From Podocnemis expansa (lineage: Eukaryota > Chordata > Testudines > Podocnemididae), in the NCBI GenBank assembly GCA_007922195.1, contig ML681963.1, forward strand, positions 137,779,982-137,843,981: a stretch of DNA of 64,000 nt, read 5' to 3'. Below, piece by piece: positions 56,393 to 64,000 of this stretch (position 1 is its first letter; each line of letters begins with the position of its first letter). Below the pieces are notes generated by a model. The model saw only the letters and a program-made list of their open reading frames with translations, was not told the origin of the DNA and made no database searches. Made by a program: the position numbers and the translations under genes.

Positions 56393-58850
56393 CCAAGGTG
56401 TTGTATAAAGATAATGAATCAAGGATAAATCAGTGTAGAAGCCTATAACCTCACCTTTCTGCAGACATGCTTGGGGCACTGGCCAACAATATAATGAAAG
56501 CAGGATTAAAAATCATAAATATTCCAAAAAGTGAAAATATTTAAATAAATATTTTTGCTGTTGATTTAAAATGTTTACCAAAACAATTGAAGAAGAGGAA
56601 AATTTCAACACAGTTTTAAAGAATAGTTGTTCCTGTGTTTCAACTACGGTGTATCAAATTTTAAAAAAGAACCACAAAAGAACAAACCCAGAAGACCTAT
56701 CAGTGTTAAACAAAGAGCGGGACATTTGAAACAAGGAATGAAGGGGAAGCTAACAGATAAGGCCCTATGCCTGCCATGACACCTGCCTATGCAACAGGCT
56801 ATGGTTTAGCAGATTGCCTAATTGGCAGTGACTGCAGGATCTGTCCTCAGAGGCCAGCAGTGGTCATGAGAGCTCTTTTTTGGCCAGATGCTGATCTTTA
56901 AATATTGCTTAATAGTGTGAAAACAGGCTGAAACAATGGGCAAAGAGGGGCAAGAGACAGGTTGCAGTAGATCCACTTGTTCTTCTGGCCCAGCCTCCCC
57001 GCCATAACAGCATGGTGGGAAATCCTGTAGTTTTGTTTCATATTGCACTGCCTGTGTGGAATCCCTATATTTGATTGTCTGCTCATTGGCAGTATGCCAG
57101 TTTTCTTTCCTCTGAAGACTGCCACGTTTATGTTGAAGGAGATGCAAAGTCTATGCTTAATCACCTAAAAGATGTCACAGCTGACGAAAGTCACTGAATG
57201 GTGACAAACTATTTTTCATATCTGTATCCCTGCAGATTCCAGTGCATTGTAACTGTAAGTATATTTATAATGGTAAAAATGTTAATATACCATCCAGTTA
57301 ATTTAAAAGAAGTGTACAAAAAAGTACATATTATTTTATTGTTGCTACTTCCATTTTTTAAAAAACCCAGATAATTCCATTTTAGCCACACCATATACAG
57401 TCTATAAAGTGACTTTCTGTTAAAAGATTCATGGCAATGAACTGCAGCCATCCAAAAGACAGAATGTTGCAAGGTTTGGTACTGTAGCCATTTCATCTTT
57501 CCTCTGCCAGATTAGCACTGAGAGCCCCTGTGTATTGTTATCCACTGTAATAAAACCTATGAGAGTATGTCCATCCATGTCCCCACTTTATTTATCCATC
57601 TTTTATTTAAGCCACTAATCTGCTGCAGATTTCAGCCTTTAGCTCGGGGTTATCAGAATGGCATTGTGGCTGGCTGGATAACATCTGTTTCAGTTTTCAT
57701 CCATCCAGAATGCAAGCATTAATCATTACAAATGGAGTGTGAAATAGAAAGAAGAGTTAAATGTGCATTTGATTCTGAACAGTCTCAGATAAATGTCTTT
57801 CGAGATCCATCCAAATGGAAAGATATATTAGGATAGAGTGGGTTCTGCAACTGTGGCTAGAGTTAAAAGCCTGTCATATTTTGCATTAGATATGTCTCCT
57901 GTAGTTTAATATAACTGTCTTGTAAAAATGTTCTACACTTTAAAAACAAAAACTTTAAAAAAATAGTTGTGCCTTTTGTTTTGTTTAGTATACAGGAGTG
58001 TGAAGAAGAAAAAGGAATAATTTTTTGTCCCAGTCTCTTTGTGCCTTGTACAGTATTCTGTCTAAAAGCTTTGCTTCTTCCATTAAAATGAAAAAGTGCT
58101 GACTAGTGACATGTGGCAAAGGATTTGCAAGGCCCTACAGAAAGTAAAATACACAAGGCCCTGTCTAACTACCTTGTACCCTGTGACTACCCTTTGCACC
58201 TTTGCATGCCCATGACAGCCTTCATCTTCTGGTTTTGAAGTAAGTGCAAAGGCTGCTGGGGCATTCACAAGCTAGCTACCATTCAAACCCAGCTGAAGCC
58301 AGGTATGCTGCACCAGACTACAGATGGATGGGGAATAAGAATGGCTGAGGACGATGGAGAGACTCTGTAGATTTGAGAAGTGGGTGCTCTGTTAGCAGCT
58401 GTCAGCTGTTTGGTTTTGGAGTCCTCAGCCTTGAATGTTTGTAGTCCGATGCTTCAATTGATAGCACGGACCAGGCTCCAGGAAATACTGGAGAATATAC
58501 TCTAGGGAACACCCCTGCAGTAGCAGAGGAAGAGACTCAAGGACACATTTATAGGTCTTTTCCATCTTCAATTTCATATTTAAGAATTCCATGACATTTG
58601 GAGTTCAGTTAGAAACATTTTTCTTTAATCCAGTTGCTTTTCACATTCTTAGAAGCGACAATACTTATTAGTAATCGTATTCAGGAGCAATAGGAGTGAA
58701 ATACTGATAGGCTTTTCAGCCTTTACTCCATACTTATTCGCTTTTGTACATTTTAGTTGCTTTTATTTTATTTTTTTTTAAAAACTACATTTAATGCTAG
58801 TTTGTCCTTGCAAAGCAGTGTTGTTTTTAATTGCTAGATTAATTCATACT
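56393..58850. other. AT-rich intergenic, no gene seen
   Basis: Short open frames have no recognisable domain. No classified repeat found. Confidence 0.45.
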
Positions 58851-59754
58851 GGCTATGTCCACACCTAAGTGCTTAAATCGATTCACGTTGAATCAATTTA
58901 AGCTAATTCAAAATAAAAAGCATTAAATCGATTCAACGTGAATTGATTTAAGCAAAAATGCCAAATCGAAATAGCAGGTCTGCACACAGGACTTGCTATT
59001 TCAGTTCAGGAGAGGGGGCCCATGGGAGGTGTGGCAACATGGCCCCCTGGCAGGGCCATGTTGCCAACCAATCCCCTACCACTGGCTCTGCAGACCCAGT
59101 GGCAGAGGAAAAAAAGACCCCGGGAGCAGAGATGGGGGGTGCCCCTCCTCCCCATCACTTCACTGGTGGTGGGGCAGGGGGCAGAAGTCAGGGTGCCCCT
59201 GTGCCCCCGCTGCTGGCCAAGCAGGGGGGTAGAGCTCTCGGGGTGCCCTGAAACTCCTGCCGCTGGCCAGGCAGCAGGAGCAGAGCTCCCAGGGTGCCAT
59301 GAATTTCCTCCCACTGGCTAGGTGGCAGGAGCAGAGCTCTCGGGACACCCTGGTCCCCCTGCTGCTGGCCCAGCAGCGAGGGGTGAGCTCTGGGGTGCCC
59401 CGGTCCCCCTGCCACTGGCAGAGCAGCGGGGGCAGAGCTCTGGGGTGACCTGTTCCCCCCACTGCTGGTGTGCTGGGATCTCAGCCCCCCCCCACCTGGG
59501 AGGAAGGTCAAACCTGAATCAAAATAGCGCTGTTTCTAAATAACACGACCAAATAGCGCTATTTCGAAACAGCCCTTTTGATTCAAGGGCTATTTTGATT
59601 ACTCTCGAGGTTTTATTGTTTTGCACTGAGTTCTTTTGTTTTGAAATGACGAGCTCTGTCACTTCAAAACAATGGAACATCATCCCGACATAACTTTTTA
59701 AAAATCAAAACAACGGTTGTTGTTTCGATTTAAAAGCAAGGTGTGGACATAGCC
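58851..59754. mobile_element. Harbinger-derived MITE, large
   Basis: Ends GGCTATGTCCACACCT and AGGTGTGGACATAGCC are perfect 16-bp inverted repeats, extending to 19 bp with the adjoining ACT/AGT. 58980-59060 (ACTTGCTATTTCAGTTC, GGGAGGTGTGGCAACATGG) is the inverted form of 15440-15520 in the autonomous Harbinger. A central GC-rich insert (59150-59480) holds repeated GCTGCTGGCC and GGCAG(C/G)AG modules. No transposase. Confidence 0.88.
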
Positions 59755-59849
59755 AGTTAGTGCTTTTACATTTCTGTTAAAGGCAAGAAGGAAAGCAAAA
59801 TGGATCCTGAAGCACAGATCTAGAGTATGATCTTGGTAAGTACACTGGA

Positions 59850-60690
59850 TGGCATGAATAAGATATAGAGTGATTTAAACAAATCAGAGGTTTGGGCCAA
59901 AAGAAATCTGATGCGTGCAGCAAGGACAGGTGAGAGTTCTGCACTTAGGATGGATGAATCCCATGCCATGCACTGCTACAGATGGGGGACTGGCTGGCTA
60001 AGTGGCAGTTCTGCACAAAAGGACCTGGGGGTTACAGTGGACAAGAAGATAGATAAGAGTCAACAGTATGGCTGGCATATATGTCTGCATTAGTAGGAAC
60101 ATTCTCAGCAGATCAAGGGAAGTGACTAGTCACCTCTATTCAGCACTGGTCAGGCCTCATTTGGAGTACTGTGTCCACTGTTGGGCTCCCCAGAATAGAA
60201 CGGATGTGGACAAATTGGAAAGAGTCCAGCAGAGGACAACAAAAATTATTAGTGGGCTGGAGCACATGATTTATGAGGAGATGCTGAGGAAATGAGTCTT
60301 GTTTAGTTTGCAGAAGAGAAGAATGGGGGAGGGGATTTGATAGCAGCCTTTAACTACTTGACATTGAATTCCAGTAGGTATGGAGTTAGGCTGTTCTCAA
60401 TGGTAGTAGGTGACAGACCAAGGAGCAATGGTCTCAAGTTGCCATGAGGGAGGTCTAGGTTTGCTATTAGGAAAAGCTTTTGCACTAGGAGAATGACGAA
60501 GCACTGAAATTGGTTGCCCAGGGAGATGGTGGAATCTCTGTCCTTAGAGATGTTTTTTTTAGAAGTGTGACTTGACAAAACCTTGGCTGGGATGGTTTAG
60601 CTAAGGTTGGTCCTGTTCTGAGCAGAGGGTTGGACTAAATGACCTCCTGAGGTCCCTTCCAACCTTAAGCTTCTATGCTTCTAAGCTAAG
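59850..60690 (+). mobile_element. CR1 LINE 3' fragment
   Basis: Plus-strand translation has KDLGVTVDKKIDKSQQ, TSHLYSALVRPHLEYCVHCW, APQNRTDVDKLERVQQRTTK and GLEHMIYEEMLR, the CR1 RT C-terminus. The DNA tail TGACCTCCTGAGGTCCCTTC and CTTCTATGCTTCTA is the CR1 3' end. 5' truncated and frame-shifted. Confidence 0.94.
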
Positions 60691-61234
60691 GCTTTGCTCA
60701 TGAGACTAATCCTTATTCAGGAAAACCCCCCCCACAAATCTACTGAGGTCCCCAAGAGTATTTGTATGACTAAGGGTTTTCAGGGTCAAGCAACTAATTA
60801 TGGGTGCCTCTCAATAGTTTGCACAAATTAATTTAGTCAAGATTATGTTTCTCTCTTTTGTTCATTCTCCAATTACTCCCTGGTAGAAGCTATACAGTAC
60901 TGGAAAGGAGGCAAAGAGATATGCCTGATATAAAGGCTTAAATCGAGCCAGGACACAGACAGCTGTTTCCATTCTGCCTGGTCATGTGATTTATAACTTT
61001 GACAGTAAAAGCAGTAAAACTCAAACTTCCGTTATTGAATTGCCTTTACTGAAGCATAGGAGAGCTACAGTGGATGCCAAAGTGCTTGATATCAGTATCT
61101 TGTGTATCTCTTTGGGTTCCCTATAATCTAAATGAGGCAATTTTCTGATTGTATCATTATATATATCTACCTAGTTTAGTTGAATAGACAGTTTGGCTGT
61201 TGAGCTGTAAGTTGAGGGGTCGATTCAGTTTCAC
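60691..61234. other. AT-rich, nothing recognised
   Basis: No gene or classified repeat is seen between the CR1 and the PLE half-unit. Confidence 0.45.
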
Positions 61235-61245
61235 AGATTTCTTAA

Positions 61246-61315
61246 TATCCAAAGGGGTAGCCATGTTAGTCTAGTTCAGTAAAACAAACAAACGAGGTGT
61301 CCTGTGGCACTTAAA
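61246..61315. mobile_element. 70-bp PLE half-unit with 11-bp target duplication
   Basis: ATCCAAAGGGGTAGCCATG through GTCCTGTGGCACTTAAA is one arm of the PLE unit only. A perfect GATTTCTTAAT flanks it (61235-61245, 61316-61326). It shows that a single arm can be inserted alone. Confidence 0.82.
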
Positions 61316-61326
61316 GATTTCTTAAT

Positions 61327-62159
61327 GTTGCTTATTTTGTATGTTTGTGTATGTGTGAATCTTGCTGGTGGGGCAAATTCCTTCATAAAGATACACCTTG
61401 AGTGAAATGTCCACGAGAAGGGGCCAACACAACAGAATGCTGCATGGGGATAAGTGGTCACATGAATATGGGGAAGTTGTATCCCAGAGTTTTTGCTTCT
61501 AGGGATCCTTCATCAGAGACTCCCTTTTACAATTTGCTTGGCCATCTAAACCCTTCCTTCTAGTTTTACCATGGGGAGGATATAGTATACCCTAAATTTC
61601 CTGGTGTAGAGGGATGGACTTTTTTTTTTTTTTTCATAGTCTAAGCTTTGGTCTACACTGATAGATGTTTGATGTAATGCTGCTTACCTTGACCTTCTGA
61701 CAAAGTGGGTTGAAGCCCACGAAAGCTTATGCCCAAAGAAATGTGTTAGTCTTTAAGGTGCCACAGGACTCTTGTTGTTTTTGTTGTAAGGTTATATAAT
61801 TTCATTAGTGTGTAATTTTGGTATTGCTCAATAATTTCAGCAAACAGTCCATTTTATCTTTTTTTTTGTTATTGCTCCTTCCATGATATATATTGCAGTT
61901 ATTAGAAATGTCTTTCTTAGTGCTTTAAACAGATTCCAACCATTGAAGAAAGCTGGTGATGGGTTTAAAAAATGCTTTTGCCAGACCACTATGCAAGTCT
62001 GGCATGTGAGCGTTACCTAGAGCAATGCTTCTCCAACTTTTGAAAGCTGAGCACTACTTTCAGGAAAATAAAATCACCTGCACCACTTCACAACTTTGCC
62101 ATCTTAGTCTATGCATGTTCTGCAGCCTTAGCTAGTCCTTCATGCCACACACTCTAGAT
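61327..62159. other. intergenic with a PLE arm at 61690-61795
   Basis: CTTCTGACAAAGTGGGTTG, AGCCCACGAAAGCTTATGC and GTTAGTCTTTAAGGTGCC at 61695-61790 are a PLE terminal arm with the hammerhead-like region. It is preceded by the TTTGGTCTACACTG repeat shared with 48976. The rest is unassigned. Confidence 0.5.
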
Positions 62160-62420
62160 CAGGGGTCAGCAACCTTTGACGACCCCTGTGCCAGTCCCTG
62201 TTCCTCGACTGTCAGCCAGTGCTAGTGGCTCCTTCCACAGAAATAAAAGAGGTGTCTGCCTGCAAATTTGGTGGCAGCCATGGCTGGAGGTTGGGGGGCA
62301 AGGAGGGATGCTTCCCTGGCATGCCGCTGAAAGGAGCCACTCATGGAAAGAAGCTGCCTGCAGTGGCTCCTCTTGGCATCATGCCTAGGGGCAAGAGTCC
62401 CCAGGGATGCCATGGAAAGA
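62160..62420. mobile_element. hAT left-end fragment
   Basis: It starts CAGGGGTCAGCAACCTTTG, a typical reptile hAT end, after CTCTAGAT. The body shares GGCATGCCGCTGAAAGGAG and TGCCATGGAAAGAAGC with 55875-56384. No right terminus was found. Confidence 0.65.
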
Positions 62421-62601
62421 AGCTGTTACCAACTTTGTCCACAAACTTAGGGTCTGCTCATTTATTAGGGTTACTTCCTCTTTGAGGGGGAATGGGGAAG
62501 ATTGCAATTCTATTAGCATACTGCTTGTGTAACTTGTGTTAATATATGGAGCTCACCTCTCCCTTCTGCAAGCTCTCTCCCAATGGAGCCACCCTTGCAG
62601 G

Positions 62602-62965
62602 CAGGGGCATCACTGGGGGGGGGGGAGGGACCCGGGGCACGGGCCCAGGCCCCACCCCTGGTCTGCAGGCCCTGCCCCCAGCCGGCAGGCCTCGCCGCCT
62701 GGCCGGGGATACGGCCAGGCGCGGCCACACCACCGCAGGCGGCTAGAATGTGGCCGGGCCGGGCCAGAAGCAGCCACAGGAGGCTGGCCCTGCTCCGCCG
62801 CGGCTGCAGGTGGCCAAGCCCTGGATCCCCGGCCGGGGACAGGGCCACCATAGTCATGGGCGGCTGGGCCCCGGATCTCTAGCCCGATTGGGCCGGAGAT
62901 CCAGGGCACTGGCACTGGGGCTCGGGGCATGTGCCCCGGGGTGCCCAACGCCAGCGATGCCCCTG
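62602..62965. mobile_element. GC-rich hAT with perfect target duplication
   Basis: Ends CAGGGGCATCACTGG and CCAGCGATGCCCCTG are inverted repeats. Perfect duplication CTTGCAGG (62594-62601, 62966-62973). High CpG and GC content; includes a G-run at about 62616-62628. Open frames here are compositional. Confidence 0.95.
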
Positions 62966-63119
62966 CTTGCAGGACCTCGATTTCCCAGGACTGGATTTTT
63001 CCAACCCCAAAATTCAAATAACCACCCAATATGCACATTCATCAATTAACAAGGTACATCAGAGCAGACCAGATTTATCAGCACTCTCAGCTGACCCCTT
63101 ATATGTTCCTGAAGTCAGC

Positions 63120-63320
63120 AGGCTGTGTCACACAGCACTTCTCTGCTGCTACCTGTATATGCCCCTATACTGCACCGGCCTAGGCTTGATTATGGATCTT
63201 GAGCAGGCTGGGTCACATAGCACTTTTCAGCTGCTACCCCTATATGCCCCTGGACTCAATCAGGCTGGGTCAGAACAGCACTTTTCAGCTGCCACTCTTT
63301 ATGCCCTGGAGTCAATTAGG
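63120..63320. repeat. minisatellite of about 58 bp, three units
   Basis: Units at 63120, 63203-63262 and 63263-63319 share GGCTGGGTCA, CAGCACTTTTCAGCTGC and TATGCCC...GACTCAAT. The first unit has a 25-bp insertion. Confidence 0.75.
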
Positions 63321-64000
63321 TTGATATCCCCATTAATGAGCAAACCTTACAGGATTGTGGGCATCACAGGGATCTTTGGCTAGGTAATAGAAGCATTGCT
63401 GCAAAGTGATGTAAGGAAACCAAGAACACAAAGGAGAGGGAATGATGTTTTAAAAAAGCTTGGCAACTGGCTTGACTACAAAAGGCATTTTATTGCTAAG
63501 TATCTAAAACTAGCAATAGTAGTAATAATTACAAAAGGAAAGAAAAATACCCCAAAACACCCAAACAGTTACAGCATTAATAAACATACAAGACAAGAAA
63601 AACACCCAGCTACAATAGTACCTAGATTCTATTGTATCATGCCTAAAGAGAGAGAGAGAGTCATCATAGTTGAACAAAGAGAGAAAGAGGGAGACAAAGA
63701 GAGAGAGTTGGGGGGGGGGGGTCTCACCACTCTGTGTACCAGAAAGGTTGCCAGGCTGTGCAGATCAGGGTCAGAAGCTGAATGGAAACAGGCAAAGCTC
63801 TTATAACAATTAGCAAGGAACAGAAAAGGCGAAGTCCCAGTGAAAATGGTACAGCTTTAGATCCAGGCTTCAGGACTCAGGATTTAATCAGGACTCACAC
63901 AGGAGGACTAGGGTTACCAGATACCAAAGCATGGAAAGGAGGACAGGGAAGTACGAAAAGGAAGACATTGGAGGACATAGAAAAAATGTAGTATTAATCA
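63321..64000. other. AT-rich end region, simple repeats
   Basis: (GA)n tracts lie at 63645-63660 and 63677-63708, followed by a G-run to about 63720. The last 90 bp has CTAGGGTTACCAGATACC, similar to a hAT-type repeat start. No gene is supported. Confidence 0.45.

Noticed and set aside
62510..63049. Several open frames of 99-142 codons on both strands
   Set aside because: They coincide with a GC-rich hAT (62602-62965) and run across its ends; no domain is visible.
63396..63806. 136-codon open frame near the right end
   Set aside because: It spans AT-rich sequence and GA/G simple repeats, with Lys/Glu/Arg-rich low complexity and no domain.

Overview
The window looks like non-coding nuclear DNA of an amniote, most probably a turtle (Testudines). 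The reasons are CR1 LINE tails, Penelope-like elements (PLEs) with a GIY-YIG endonuclease, a DIRS-type retrotransposon, a PIF/Harbinger transposon with its Myb/SANT partner gene, many short GC-rich hAT elements, and old tRNA-derived SINE relics, all set in an AT-rich background. The species call is inference from repeat types. I find no exon of a host gene that I can defend. Every long coding similarity belongs to a mobile element. Layout: 0-9 kb holds three GC-rich hAT elements (642-1682, 3592-4078, 8601-9102), a solo LTR (4087-5217) and a Tigger-like element (8142-8509). At 10.8-16.6 kb lies a nested stack: a minus-strand PLE carries a short hAT at one end, and in its middle a PLE terminal-repeat unit that is itself split by a 3.7-kb Harbinger. 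That Harbinger has a spliced Myb/SANT gene on the plus strand and a transposase on the minus strand with its DDE residues and only one stop codon. From 16.7 to 31.8 kb there are hAT fragments, Harbinger-type MITEs, PLE units and a CR1, separated by AT-rich sequence in which I see little. At 31.78-40.58 kb sits an almost complete minus-strand DIRS element (gag, RT, RNase H, tyrosine recombinase, inverted termini). It has been invaded by two short hATs, a solo LTR related to the one at 4 kb, and a minisatellite-bearing insertion. From 40.6 to 49.9 kb come six or more short hATs, five with perfect 8-bp target duplications. At 49.9-52.8 kb is a decayed ZMYM-like hAT transposase gene split by a palindromic PLE unit. 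From 53 to 64 kb there are two deletion derivatives of the Harbinger, another CR1, more hATs and a minisatellite. How the parts relate: the Harbinger at 12-15.6 kb shares its terminal sequence GGSTATGTCYACAC with the MITEs elsewhere in the window and so is the type of element that could have mobilised them. The PLE is the likely source of at least four short solo terminal units, which have 9-13-bp target duplications. The most interesting signal is in these PLE units: a long palindrome whose loop carries a hammerhead-ribozyme-like core (CTGATGA, a 6-bp stem, then AAAA in place of GAAA) at 50906-50934.
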